Counted from the first letter of the stretch, positions 33,671-42,521 are shown. The stretch is 64,000 nucleotides of DNA from Sphingomonas caeni (GCF_026013415.1 NZ_JAPDOK010000010.1:1-64000); one strand, 5' to 3'. The notes: generated by a model not told the origin, from the letters alone. Numbers and translations: made by a program.

Positions 33671-33825
33671 GCGAGTGGTGACGGCGGCGAACAGCTGCCT
33701 CCCTCAGCTCCCGAACCCTCCTGATTGCTGCCTGCGAACGCTTCGTCGCACAAACGCCACGCCTGCGGCTTTCCCTAATACCCAATGGCACCCCGCGTTA
33801 ATCAAAGCGGAGCAAGATCGCGAGC

Positions 33826-35040
33826 GTGAGACGTTCGGATCAACGCGCCCCGCGAGATCGGCGGCGGATTCCGGGGCTCCTGGCTCGGCCTGCCCCGCTT
33901 CCGCAACCCGTCTATCGCGAATTCATCGACATGCTGTTCAGCATGCGATTGCCGATTCTCGGGATGGGTCTGGTGGTCGCGGGCGTCGCGGGGCTGACCG
34001 CCTTCGAGTGGCACGATCCCGTCAATGGCGCGCTCGCCGCGCTGGCCCTGATCCTGACGCTGGCGCGGCTGCTCGTCCTCCAACTTTATTGGCGCGACCG
34101 GCCGATCGTCGACGACGCGCAGCTCCGGCACTGGGAGCGCCGCTACGCCATCGGGAATTACGCCTTCGCATTGCTGCTCGCCGCGCTCAACATCAACGCG
34201 CTGACGATTCACCAGCCCCTTTTGCACCTGATCACGGTCAGCCTGGTGTTCAGCTTCGGCGCCGGGGTGGTGTCGCGCATCTCGATCCGCCCGGTGATCT
34301 GCGTGGTGAGCCTGCTCCTCGCCACCGTTCCCACCGCCGCCGCGCTGGCGGTGCACGCCTTCATCCCCCACGGCGCGGAACTCCATTCCGAGCTGTTCGC
34401 GATCGAAGCGCTGCTCGTTGCGATGATCACCGCGCTGAGCCTGCAGACCGTCGCCCATCTCTATCGGTCGGCGGTGGTGCACCACACCGCCAAGCACGAC
34501 CTCGCCCAGCTCGCCCGGTACGACGCCCTCACCGGCCTTCCGAACCGGCTGCTTCTGCGCGAGCGTTTCCGCGAAAGCAGCCTCGCCGCCGCGCAGACGG
34601 AGACACGGCTCGCGGTCCATTTCATCGATCTCGATGGCTTCAAGGGCATCAACGACCGTCATGGCCATCCCGCCGGGGATTCGGTGCTCCAGCAGGTCGC
34701 GCGCCGCCTCGAGGGGATCATCAGGGCCGACGACACGGTGGCGCGGCTGGGCGGGGACGAGTTCATCGTGCTCCAGACCGATGTCGGCCATGGCGACGAA
34801 GCCGAAATGCTGGCGCGCCGGATCATCAAGCAGCTGAGCGCCCCCTATGAAGTGGAGGGCGAGCCGATGCGGATTTCCGCGAGCGTCGGCATCGCGATGA
34901 TGCCCGATTATGGACGCGATCTGGAGGAGCTGCTCTCCTGCGCCGATGCCGCGCTCTACCGGTCAAAGGGCGCGGGCAAGGCGCGCGTGAATTTCTGCAC
35001 CCGCGAGGACGCGGCGAGCGCAAGGCTGGCCGCGGCTTAG
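33826..35040 (+). CDS. Membrane-bound GGDEF diguanylate cyclase
   Basis: A 404-residue protein with about six N-terminal membrane helices (41-60, 68-88, 110-130, 133-150, 155-178, 188-210) that form a sensor of unknown ligand. The GGDEF domain starts near residue 230 (ARYDALTGLPNRLLL). The active-site motif GGDEF is intact (309-313), and the inhibitory I-site RxxD is present at R300-D303, five residues before it, so the enzyme should make c-di-GMP and be product-inhibited. There is no EAL domain. GTG 33826 is the assumed start; ATG 33931 is an alternative. Its stop overlaps the opposing anti-sigma stop by four bases. Confidence 0.9.
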   Translation: MRRSDQRAPRDRRRIPGLLARPAPLPQPVYREFIDMLFSMRLPILGMGLVVAGVAGLTAFEWHDPVNGALAALALILTLARLLVLQLYWRDRPIVDDAQLRHWERRYAIGNYAFALLLAALNINALTIHQPLLHLITVSLVFSFGAGVVSRISIRPVICVVSLLLATVPTAAALAVHAFIPHGAELHSELFAIEALLVAMITALSLQTVAHLYRSAVVHHTAKHDLAQLARYDALTGLPNRLLLRERFRESSLAAAQTETRLAVHFIDLDGFKGINDRHGHPAGDSVLQQVARRLEGIIRADDTVARLGGDEFIVLQTDVGHGDEAEMLARRIIKQLSAPYEVEGEPMRISASVGIAMMPDYGRDLEELLSCADAALYRSKGAGKARVNFCTREDAASARLAAA

Positions 35041-35762
35041 TTGCCCGCTCGCCACCCCTTCGCCACCGCCGCCTTCTCGCCTGCGGCATCCAGCGCCTCG
35101 CCCTTCATCATCTCCTGCGCATCGGCCATCACCGCCGCCGATCCGGCCTGGCGATACTCGCCCTTCTCCGCCGCCCCGCTCGCGCGATAGTTGCGGATCG
35201 TCCAGCCGCCATCGCCCTTGCACGCCACGCCGCTGCGCCCCGCGGTTTCGAAGACGCGGCAATAATTGCCCTCGGCGTTGCGGAAGCTCAGCCGCACCAG
35301 CCCGTCCTTCGACGCGAGCTGGGTGTCGAGCGCCTTGGCCATCTCGCCCTGCGCGACCAGATCGCCGCTCTGCGCGCCAAAGGAAGGCCCCCCGCCAAGG
35401 CCCGTGCGCGAGGTCAGGCCCAGCGCCACGCCGAGCACCAGCGCCGCGGCGATCGCGCCGGCGTTGCGCCAGAAGACCGGCCTGGGCGGCTTGGGCTGCC
35501 GCGCCGCGCGCGCCGCGCCGAGATCGACCACCTTGGCCGAGCTGCGCAGCATCGCCGCCAGCCGGTCGGGCGCGGGGGCGGCCGCGACCGGATCGAAATG
35601 CGCGCGGAGCCTGGTCCGGAGCAGCCGGTGCTTCTCGACCTGCTCGGCCAATGCGGGATCGGCGGCCACGGCCTTCTCCACCCGCTTCGCGGTCACCGCG
35701 TCGAGCTCGCCATCGGCATAGGCCATCAGCGTCTCGGCGGTGATTTCGTTCTTCGGCGTCAT
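35037..35762 (-). CDS. Transmembrane anti-sigma factor
   Basis: A 241-residue single-pass protein. The N-terminal cytoplasmic part (ITAETLMAYADGELDAVTAKRVEKAVAADPALAEQVEKHRLLRTRL) is typical of anti-sigma factors in alphaproteobacteria. There is no HxxxCxxC zinc motif, so redox sensing by that route is unlikely. A membrane helix lies at about 100-117, followed by a periplasmic domain of about 120 residues with two cysteines (C168, C181). Its start overlaps the sigma stop (ATGA), which is the classical paired arrangement. Confidence 0.85.
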   Translation of the reverse strand: MTPKNEITAETLMAYADGELDAVTAKRVEKAVAADPALAEQVEKHRLLRTRLRAHFDPVAAAPAPDRLAAMLRSSAKVVDLGAARAARQPKPPRPVFWRNAGAIAAALVLGVALGLTSRTGLGGGPSFGAQSGDLVAQGEMAKALDTQLASKDGLVRLSFRNAEGNYCRVFETAGRSGVACKGDGGWTIRNYRASGAAEKGEYRQAGSAAVMADAQEMMKGEALDAAGEKAAVAKGWRAGN

Positions 35763-36307
35763 GCCGCCTCTCCCAGCCGCGCCATCAGCGCCTCGCGTCC
35801 GCGTACCAGCCGCGAGGTCAGCGTGCCCATCGGTATCTCCAATATTTCCGCCGCTTCCTTATAGGCAAAGCCTTCGACCAGCACGAGCGCCACCGCCTCG
35901 CGCTGCTCGGGGGGCAGCAGCGCCATCGCGCGCCCGACATTGCCGAGTTCGACCGCGGCCTCGATCCCCGCATCCCCGCGATCGCCGACATCCTCGCCGG
36001 CTTCCGCGCCGACAAAGGTCTCGCCGTGGCGCGTCCTCGCGCGGGCGGTGTCGATCCAGTGGTTACGCATGATCCGGTACATCCAGCTATCCAGTCGTGT
36101 TCCCGGCTCCCATTGCGCGCGGGACTTGAGCGCGCGCTCGATCGCCGATTGGCAGAGATCGTCGGCGTCGGCCGCGTCGCGGGCGAGCGCATGGGCAAAG
36201 CGCCGCAACCGCGGCAACAGCGCCAGCATCTCGTCCTCGAACGCCACCTGCGTCTTTTCTCCGCCTTCGATGGATGAAACGAGCGGCCTGCCCCGTTTCA
36301 TCCGCAT
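35759..36307 (-). CDS. ECF-type RNA polymerase sigma factor
   Basis: A sigma factor of at most 182 residues. Region 2 is RRFAHALARDAADADDLCQSAIERALKSRAQWEPGTRLDSWMYRIMRNHWID (about residues 35-86); region 4 is LLPPEQREAVALVLVEGFAYKEAAEILEIPMGTLTSRLVRGREAL (about 131-175). The start is doubtful: ATG 36307 lies only 32 bases from the divergent subtilase, and the first 12 codons overlap a 10-bp inverted repeat (36272-36303). GTG 36247, after GGCGGAG, would give 162 residues and match usual ECF length better. The product is presumably held by the membrane anti-sigma factor encoded next. Confidence 0.9.
   Translation of the reverse strand: MRMKRGRPLVSSIEGGEKTQVAFEDEMLALLPRLRRFAHALARDAADADDLCQSAIERALKSRAQWEPGTRLDSWMYRIMRNHWIDTARARTRHGETFVGAEAGEDVGDRGDAGIEAAVELGNVGRAMALLPPEQREAVALVLVEGFAYKEAAEILEIPMGTLTSRLVRGREALMARLGEAA
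36272..36303. promoter_or_regulatory. Palindromic operator/promoter candidate between sigma factor and subtilase
   Basis: GGATGAAACG (36272-36281) and its exact complement CGTTTCATCC (36294-36303) are separated by 12 bases. It lies 37 bases before the subtilase start and over the first codons of the longest sigma reading. The TGAAAC element resembles ECF -35 boxes, so each arm could serve one direction. Inferred from symmetry and position only. Confidence 0.45.
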
Positions 36308-36339
36308 GCATGACAGATTTTTGAAGCAGGTCTAGAAAG

Positions 36340-37596
36340 ATGGCGATGCGGTACAGGCTCTGGACCTTGCTGGCGATACTCCTCGCCATGCCGGTGGCGG
36401 CAGGCGCGCAGATATTGCCGCTGCCGACCCTGCCCAACACAGGCGGCGTGACCGGGCAGGTGGGGCAGCTGGTACCGCGCGTGCCGGTTGATCAGGTCCT
36501 TCAATCCGCCACCGATCTCGCACAGGCGCGGATCGACCGGCTGCAGACGCTGGTACGCCGCAATCCGGACCGCATCGCACTCGATCGCCAGGGCAATCCG
36601 GTCCGCGCGGGCGAGGTCGTGCTGACCGACCCCGACGACGCCAGCATCGCCGCCGCCCAGGCCGCGGGCTTCCGGCTGATCGAGCGCGACACCGTCCCCG
36701 GGCTCGACATCGGCTTTGCCCGTTTCGCGGCACCGCGCGGCATGTCGATCGAGAGCGCGCTCAAGCGGATGCGCAAGGCAGCCCCCGATCGCGAGGTCTC
36801 CGCCGATCCGCTCCATTTCGCGAGCGGCGGTGAGGCCCCCGCGCCCTTCACTGCCCCCTTCTTCGCCCCTGCCCCCTTCGCCGCCGCCGGCGCACGGGTC
36901 GGCATCATCGATGGCGGCGTGAACACCCAGGTCGTCGCCCCGCCCGTCACCCAGACCGGCTTTGCGACCGGTGCGCCCTATGTGAACGACCATGCCACCG
37001 GCATCGCCTCGCTGATTTCGGGCGGCTCGGGCGTCCGCGCGGCAGCGCTCGGATCCGCGCTCTATGTCGCCGACGTCTATGGCCGCGATCCTGCGGGAGG
37101 CAACGCCACCGCCATCGCCCGCGCGATCGGCTGGCTAGTCACCCAGCAGGTCGAGGTGATCACCGTCAGCCTGGTCGGCCCCGCCAACCCCCTGCTCGCG
37201 CGCACGATCGCGGCGGCGCAGGCGCGCGGGGTGCTGATCGTCGCGGCGGTGGGCAATGACGGCCCCGCCGCGCCGCCCTCCTATCCTGCCTCCTATCCGG
37301 GCGTCATCGCGGTCACGGGCGTCGACGGACACGACCGCGCGCTGATCGAGGCGGGCCGCGCCGAGCATCTCGATTATGCCGCCCCCGGCGCGGACATGCT
37401 CGCGGCGAACAGCGGCGGGCGGCTGGTGGCGGTGCGCGGCACCTCCTTCGCCGCCCCGCTGGTCGCGGCGCGCATCGCCGCCACCGGCAGCCCGGCGGCA
37501 CTCGACCGCGAGGCGCGCGATCTCGGCCCGCGCGGCCCCGACCGCATTTTTGGCCGCGGGCTGGTCTGCGGCGATTGCAGGACCTCGCGAAAATAA
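36340..37596 (+). CDS. Exported subtilisin-like (S8) serine protease
   Basis: A 418-residue protein with a signal peptide ending near AAGAQ (24). A pro-region (about 40-185) includes an inhibitor-like GMSIESALKRMRKAAPDREVSADPLH. The S8 domain follows with its triad D191 (GIIDGGV), H218 (NDHATGIAS) and S369 (RGTSFAAP), plus the oxyanion segment AAVGNDGP near 305. The C-terminus has two cysteines (VCGDC). It diverges from the sigma/anti-sigma operon, suggesting that it may be a target of that sigma factor or may cut the anti-sigma factor. ATG 36346 is an alternative start. Confidence 0.85.
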   Translation: MAMRYRLWTLLAILLAMPVAAGAQILPLPTLPNTGGVTGQVGQLVPRVPVDQVLQSATDLAQARIDRLQTLVRRNPDRIALDRQGNPVRAGEVVLTDPDDASIAAAQAAGFRLIERDTVPGLDIGFARFAAPRGMSIESALKRMRKAAPDREVSADPLHFASGGEAPAPFTAPFFAPAPFAAAGARVGIIDGGVNTQVVAPPVTQTGFATGAPYVNDHATGIASLISGGSGVRAAALGSALYVADVYGRDPAGGNATAIARAIGWLVTQQVEVITVSLVGPANPLLARTIAAAQARGVLIVAAVGNDGPAAPPSYPASYPGVIAVTGVDGHDRALIEAGRAEHLDYAAPGADMLAANSGGRLVAVRGTSFAAPLVAARIAATGSPAALDREARDLGPRGPDRIFGRGLVCGDCRTSRK

Positions 37597-37622
37597 TTTC
37601 GCGATCCCGGGATTAAATCCCG
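37585..37622 (+). terminator. Two adjacent hairpins after the subtilase
   Basis: TCGCGAAA/TTTCGCGA (37585-37604, overlapping the stop codon) and CGGGATT/AATCCCG (37608-37622) are perfect stems. No long T-run follows, so termination is likely but not certain. Confidence 0.5.
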
Positions 37623-37689
37623 ACTCCCTCCCGTTCTCGAATTGAGCGCACCGAAACCGGCGCGCCAGGCATTCGGAAAGGGTCCGACC

Positions 37690-38781
37690 ATGAAAGCTCT
37701 CTTCATCACTTCAGCGGCCGCTCTCGCCCTGATCGCGGCTCCCGCTTCGGCGCAGATTCTCGGCGGCGGTGGCGGCGGCGGCCTTGGCGGCGGTCTGGGC
37801 GGCAGCCTCGGCGGCGGCGGTCTTGGCGGCGGCCTGGGCGGCAATATCGATGGCACGCTGCGCGGCACCTTCGATCGCGCGGGCGATCCGATCCGCTCGA
37901 CCACCCGCACCACCGACGACGCCCGCACCAACACCCGCGTCACCCCTCGCGCCGATCGCCGCCGTGGCCATGCCAGCGCCGATGCGGCGACCACCACCAC
38001 CGGCGACGCGATGCTCGACAGCACCACCAGCGCGCTCGGCCGCCCCCTCGGCGCCTCGGGCCGTGCGAGCGGTTCGGGCTCGGCGAGCGGTAGCGCCGAC
38101 GCGCAGCTGATTGGCACCGACACGGTCCGCGACACCGTCCGCGGTACCCGCGAGCGCGGCCAGGAGGCGGCGGGCAACGCCGTCACCCGCACCCGCGGCG
38201 CCGCCGACAACACCCGGGATCGCGCCGGCACCGCCGCCGGCAACGCCCGTGGCCGCGCTGATGGCGCGCTTGGCCTGATCCCCAGCCCCAGCGGCATGCT
38301 CTCGGGCAGCGCCTCGGGCAATGGCTCGGCGAGCGGCTCGGCCGGACGTGGCGGCGCTTCGGGCAGCGGCAGCGCCTCGGGCGGCGGCATGCTCGTCCTC
38401 GACGGAACGCCGGGCGCGAACGTCCCGGGCAACGTCCCCGTCAGCCCGGGCATGCTCGTCCAGGACGTCCATGGCCGCGCCGTCGGCCGGGTCGAGCAGG
38501 TCAAGGCGACCGGCAACGGCACCGTCCGTTCGGTGGTCGTCCGTTCGGGCGACACCGTCCAGACGCTTCCCGCCGCGAACTTCTCGGGCTCGGGCAATGC
38601 GCTGGTGACGGGTGCGCTCTCGGCCAACGGGTCGTCGAGCGGCAGCGGTTCGGGCAGCGGCGCGGCGACCGGCGGCACGCAGTCGTCGAACGGCAAGCCT
38701 GCCCGCGCGCATCCGCGTCCGCAGGGCCGTGGCGAGGATCATGAGAAGCCGCGCTACTCGAACAGCCAGCCGACCGAATAA
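37690..38781 (+). CDS. Secreted Gly/Ser/Ala-rich protein with PRC-barrel-like segment
   Basis: A 363-residue protein. The signal peptide ends at ASAQ (about residue 21). A poly-Gly tract (GGGGGGGLGGGLGG) follows, then an Arg/Thr/Ala region with TRERGQEAAGNAVTRTRGAADNTRDRAG, which resembles repeated amphipathic helices. A PRC-barrel-like stretch is near 250-300 (GMLVQDVHGRAVGRVEQVKATGNGTVRSVVVR), before a Ser/Gly tail and basic C-terminus. Start ATG 37690 gives a clean signal peptide; earlier in-frame codons do not. A structural or envelope-related role is plausible, not shown. It is 93 bases after the subtilase. Confidence 0.7.
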   Translation: MKALFITSAAALALIAAPASAQILGGGGGGGLGGGLGGSLGGGGLGGGLGGNIDGTLRGTFDRAGDPIRSTTRTTDDARTNTRVTPRADRRRGHASADAATTTTGDAMLDSTTSALGRPLGASGRASGSGSASGSADAQLIGTDTVRDTVRGTRERGQEAAGNAVTRTRGAADNTRDRAGTAAGNARGRADGALGLIPSPSGMLSGSASGNGSASGSAGRGGASGSGSASGGGMLVLDGTPGANVPGNVPVSPGMLVQDVHGRAVGRVEQVKATGNGTVRSVVVRSGDTVQTLPAANFSGSGNALVTGALSANGSSSGSGSGSGAATGGTQSSNGKPARAHPRPQGRGEDHEKPRYSNSQPTE

Positions 38782-38813
38782 CCTCCGCGGGCCCCGCCCT
38801 CTCTGGCCCGCTC

Positions 38814-38850
38814 GATGCGCCCGGCTTCCCCGCCGGGCGCATCTTTCTTT
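38814..38850 (+). terminator. Rho-independent terminator
   Basis: GATGCGCCCGGC pairs perfectly with GCCGGGCGCATC around a TTCCCC loop (38814-38843) and is followed directly by TTTCTTT. It closes the transcript of the Gly/Ser-rich gene. Confidence 0.88.
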
Positions 38851-38879
38851 GCGAGGGGTCAACGGCTAGACCCGCCCCC

Positions 38880-39743
38880 ATGAAGATCGCCTTTCTCGGC
38901 CTCGGCATGATGGGCTCCGGCATCGCCGGAAACCTGTTGCGCGCGGGCCATGAGCTCCGCCTTTGGAACCGCTCCCCCGAAAAGGCCGACGCGCTCGTCG
39001 CCGCGGGCGCCACCCTCGCCGCTACCCCGCGCGAGGCCGGCGAAGGCGCGGATATCGCCTTCACCATGGTCGCCGACGATCACGCGCTGCTCGGCCTGCT
39101 CGAAGGCCCTGACGGCCTGATCGCCGGGCTTCCGACGGGCGCGATCCATGTCTCGCAGAGCACCATCTCGGTCGCCGCCGCCGATCGCATCGCCGCGCTG
39201 CATGCCGATCGCGGCCAGACGCTCGTCTCTGCCCCGGTGTTCGGCCGTCCCGCGGTCGCCGAGGCGGGGCAGCTCTGGATCGTCACCGGCGGCCCCGCCG
39301 CCGCGCTCGAAACCTGCGCGCCCTTGTTTGATGCGATCGGCCGCGCGGTCTTCCCGGTCGGCGACACCGCCTCGGCGGCGAACCTCGTCAAGCTGTGTGG
39401 AAACTTCATGATCCTCGCCACCACCGAGGCGATGGGCGAAGCGATGCTGCTCAGCGAACGCGGCGGCGTCCCCCGCACCAAGCTGCTCGAGGTGCTCCAG
39501 GGCACCCTGTTCGACGCGCCGATCTACAAGATCTACGGCCCCCTGGTCGCCGAGCAACGCTGGCGCCCGGCAGGATTCGCGGCGCCGCTCGGCCTCAAGG
39601 ACATGCGGCTTGCCTGCGAGGCCGCGGACGCGGTCGGCACGACGCTGCCGATCCTCCACATCATCCGCGACCATCTCGAAATCGCGATCGAACGCGAGGG
39701 CAGCGACGTGGATGTCGCCGCTCTCGTCTCCGCCTTGCCCTAG
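38880..39743 (+). CDS. NAD(P)-dependent beta-hydroxyacid dehydrogenase
   Basis: A 287-residue enzyme of the 3-hydroxyisobutyrate dehydrogenase/GarR family. The Rossmann motif GLGMMGSGIAGNLL is at about 7-20, followed by NRSPEKA that suggests NADP preference (R after N). The substrate region has HVSQSTIS in place of the usual DxSTxxP and the GPAAALE segment. The catalytic lysine region is NLVKLCGNFM (about 166-175), and the C-terminal helix GLKDMRLACEAA is typical. The exact substrate cannot be told. Confidence 0.88.
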   Translation: MKIAFLGLGMMGSGIAGNLLRAGHELRLWNRSPEKADALVAAGATLAATPREAGEGADIAFTMVADDHALLGLLEGPDGLIAGLPTGAIHVSQSTISVAAADRIAALHADRGQTLVSAPVFGRPAVAEAGQLWIVTGGPAAALETCAPLFDAIGRAVFPVGDTASAANLVKLCGNFMILATTEAMGEAMLLSERGGVPRTKLLEVLQGTLFDAPIYKIYGPLVAEQRWRPAGFAAPLGLKDMRLACEAADAVGTTLPILHIIRDHLEIAIEREGSDVDVAALVSALP

Positions 39744-39787
39744 GCGCCAACCCCTCTCCGTTCAAACGCCGCGAAGTCACTCGCGCG

Positions 39788-40786
39788 TCAAAAGGCGCGC
39801 GTCAGGTCGATGACGCCGCGGCCATAGATGGGGTCGATCCCCACCGCGCCCGCATCGCGCGCGGAGCTGTACAGCCGGTCGACCAGCTGCGCGCCGGAAA
39901 AGCTCGGATTGGCCTGTGCCAGCAGCACCAAAGCGCCCGACACCAACGGCGTCGCCGCCGAGCACGAGCCTTCATAGGCGGTGATGAAATGATCCGCGCT
40001 GGTCCCCGCGCGGTTGCTGAAGCCCTGGATCGTATCGGTCGCGGTCACCGTGCCCACCAGGACGACGAGCCCGCGCGCGATCGCGGCATCGTTCGCCAGC
40101 GCTGCACCCCAGATCTGCGGCTGGGCCTGCGCCTCGTTCCCCGCGCAGATCGTCACCACGATCCCGGCGGCGGTGGCGCGATCGACGGCGTCGCGCATGT
40201 CCGCCGCTGGCGCTGAATCGCCGATCATCGACAGGTTGATCACCCGCGCTCCCGCCAGCCGTGCGCGATCGACGCCCTCCGCCACCGCAGAGAGCCGCAG
40301 GAAGCACGACGTGGTGCAGGCCGGCTCGACGCGATAGGCGATGATCGTCGCGTCGAAGGCGACGCCGTGGATCCCCGCCCCGTCGCGCCGCGCCGCGAGA
40401 AGCTTCGCGACCGCGGTCCCGTGTCCGTTCGCATCGTCGAGCGTGCCCGCGCCAACCAGGTCGGCCGACTCGGGATCGATCCGTCCGGTGAAATCGGGGC
40501 TGTCGATATCGATGCCGGTATCGATCACCGCCACCTTGATCCCGAGCCCGGTCGCGCCGTGATTATAGGCCGTGACCGCGTTCATCGACACCGCACCGAT
40601 CGAGGCGCGATATTCGGCAGTGTCGAAACCCGCGGTCGGCGACGGGGTCGCGCTTGGCGCGGGCGTCGGGGTCGGGGTCACGATGGTGCCACTGCCACCA
40701 CCACCGCCGCCTCCCCCGCCGCTGCACGCCGCGAGCGCCAGCAAGGCGGCGGCCGGGAGCGAGCCCGATAGTGCTAAACGAAGCAT
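39788..40786 (-). CDS. Lipoprotein subtilisin-like (S8) protease
   Basis: A 332-residue protease. Lipobox ALAAC gives C21 as the lipid-modified residue, followed by poly-Gly and a Thr/Pro linker that tethers the S8 domain to the membrane. The triad is D89 (VAVIDTGID), H122 (NGHGTAVA) and S276 (EGSCSAATPLVSG). The usual GTSxAAP is changed to GSCSAATP, with cysteine before the active serine. There is no autotransporter beta-barrel, though the YRASIGAVSMNAVTAYNHGATGLGIKVAVIDTG start is like that of S8 autotransporters. Start ATG 40786; an upstream in-frame ATG at 40816 would spoil the signal. Confidence 0.83.
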   Translation of the reverse strand: MLRLALSGSLPAAALLALAACSGGGGGGGGGSGTIVTPTPTPAPSATPSPTAGFDTAEYRASIGAVSMNAVTAYNHGATGLGIKVAVIDTGIDIDSPDFTGRIDPESADLVGAGTLDDANGHGTAVAKLLAARRDGAGIHGVAFDATIIAYRVEPACTTSCFLRLSAVAEGVDRARLAGARVINLSMIGDSAPAADMRDAVDRATAAGIVVTICAGNEAQAQPQIWGAALANDAAIARGLVVLVGTVTATDTIQGFSNRAGTSADHFITAYEGSCSAATPLVSGALVLLAQANPSFSGAQLVDRLYSSARDAGAVGIDPIYGRGVIDLTRAF

Positions 40787-40835
40787 CGCCCAGCAGTATC
40801 GCGTTCCCGGCCGCAATGCCAGCCCGGGGTCCGGA

Positions 40836-42521
40836 CTAGTCCTCGATCTTGCGCTTCCGGGTCTCGGGCAACAGCAGCAGCCCGATCACGAAGGTCGCGC
40901 CCGCCGCCACTACCGGATACCATAATCCGTAATAGATATCCCCCGTCGCCGCGACCATCGCGAAGGCGGTCGCGGGCAGGAAGCCGCCGAACCAGCCATT
41001 GCCGATATGGTAGGGCAGGCTCATCGAGGTGTAGCGGATCTTGCTCGGGAAGAACTCCACCAGCATCGCCGCGATCGGGCCATAGACCATCGTCACCAGC
41101 AGCACGAGCAGGGTGAGGATCCCCACCACGCGCACCTTGTCGATCCGCGCCGGATCGGCCTTGGCCGGATAGCCCGCCGCGGTCAGCGCCGCCTTGGTGC
41201 GGTCCTGGAAATCGGTGATCAGCGCCTTGCGCCCCGCGGCATCCGCCAGCGCGGCGGTCTGCGGCACCGGCACGGTCACCTCGCCGATCGCCAGCACCAC
41301 CTGGTCGTCCGCCGCACCCGGCATATCGGCCTGCTTGTACGGCACGCCCGCCTTGGCGAGATAGGATTTGGCCACGTCGCAGGCATTGGTGTCGAACTTG
41401 TTCTTGCCGATCGGGTCGAACTGGAACGAGCATTGCGTCGTGCCCACATCGATCCGCACCGGGGCTCGCCCCTGCGCTTCGACGAGCGCGGGATTCGCCG
41501 CCTGCGCCAGCATCCCGAACAGATAGAAATAGCTCAGCGCCGCGAGCAGGCAGCCCGTCAGGATGATCGGCTTGCGCCCGATCTTGTCCGACAGCCAGCC
41601 GAAGAAGATGAAGAAGGGCGTGCCGATCGCGAGCGCAATGGCGATCAGCATGTTGGTCGTCGCCAGATCGACCTTGAGCGTCTTTTCGAGGAAGAACAGC
41701 GCGTAGAATTGCCCGGTATACCAGACCACCGCCTGCCCCACGACCGCGCCGAACAGCGCGATCAGCACGAGGCGCAGATTGCCCCAGCGCAGGAACGCCT
41801 CGGTCAGCGGCGCCTTGGAGGTCGCGCCGGTCGCCTTCATCTGGGCATAGACCGGGCTCTCCTGGAGCTGGAGCCGGATCCACAGCGACACGAGCAGGAG
41901 GATCGCCGAGGCAAAGAAGGGCACACGCCAGCCCCAGCTCGCGAACGCCTCGGCCCCGAGCACGGTCTGCGCGCCGATCACCACCAGCAAGGCCGCGAAC
42001 AGCCCCAGTGTCGCGGTCGTCTGGATCCAGCTCGTATAGAGGCCGCGCTTGTTGTCGGGCGCATGCTCGGCGACGAAGGTCGCGGCGCCGCCATATTGCC
42101 CGCCGAGCGCCAGCCCCTGGAGCAGCCTCAGCCCCACCAGCAGCAGCGGCGCGGCGACGCCGACGGTCGCGAAATTGGGGAGCAGGCCGACGCAGAAGGT
42201 CGAAAGCCCCATGATCGTCATGGTGACGAGGAAGGTGTTCTTGCGCCCGACCAGATCGCCGATCCGCCCGAACACCAAAGCGCCGAACGGCCGCACCGCG
42301 AACCCCGCCGCGAACGCCGCCAGCGCCAGGATGAAGCCCGTCGTATCGTTCACGCCCGAAAAGAATTGCGCGCTGATCGTCGTGGCGAGCAGGCCGTAGA
42401 GGTAGAAATCATACCATTCGAAGACGGTGCCCAGCGACGACGCCGCGATCACCATCTTCTCCTTGCCCGTCGCCTCGTGATGAAAGGGAAGCTCTTCCCC
42501 CGCGACCCCGACCTCGGCCAT
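40836..42521 (-). CDS. MFS transporter, metabolite:H+ symporter (MHS) family, with extra periplasmic domain
   Basis: A 561-residue inner-membrane transporter like ProP/KgtP/ShiA. Helix 1 carries SSLGTVFEWYDFYLYG. The loop GRIGDLVGRK (about 86-95) and the repeat GWLSDKIGRKP (about 308-318) mark the two halves, and GLRLLQGLALGGQYGGAATFVAEHAP is the MHS signature. A 120-residue hydrophilic insertion (about 341-461) with C364 and C381 lies between helices 9 and 10, predicted on the periplasmic side. Ordinary MHS proteins are near 430-450 residues. The substrate, probably an organic acid, is unknown. Confidence 0.88.
   Translation of the reverse strand: MAEVGVAGEELPFHHEATGKEKMVIAASSLGTVFEWYDFYLYGLLATTISAQFFSGVNDTTGFILALAAFAAGFAVRPFGALVFGRIGDLVGRKNTFLVTMTIMGLSTFCVGLLPNFATVGVAAPLLLVGLRLLQGLALGGQYGGAATFVAEHAPDNKRGLYTSWIQTTATLGLFAALLVVIGAQTVLGAEAFASWGWRVPFFASAILLLVSLWIRLQLQESPVYAQMKATGATSKAPLTEAFLRWGNLRLVLIALFGAVVGQAVVWYTGQFYALFFLEKTLKVDLATTNMLIAIALAIGTPFFIFFGWLSDKIGRKPIILTGCLLAALSYFYLFGMLAQAANPALVEAQGRAPVRIDVGTTQCSFQFDPIGKNKFDTNACDVAKSYLAKAGVPYKQADMPGAADDQVVLAIGEVTVPVPQTAALADAAGRKALITDFQDRTKAALTAAGYPAKADPARIDKVRVVGILTLLVLLVTMVYGPIAAMLVEFFPSKIRYTSMSLPYHIGNGWFGGFLPATAFAMVAATGDIYYGLWYPVVAAGATFVIGLLLLPETRKRKIED

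Noticed and set aside
33563..33825. tRNA-Glu as an integration site of a genomic island
   Set aside because: No integrase gene and no duplicated tRNA 3' end were seen downstream; the following genes have normal composition.
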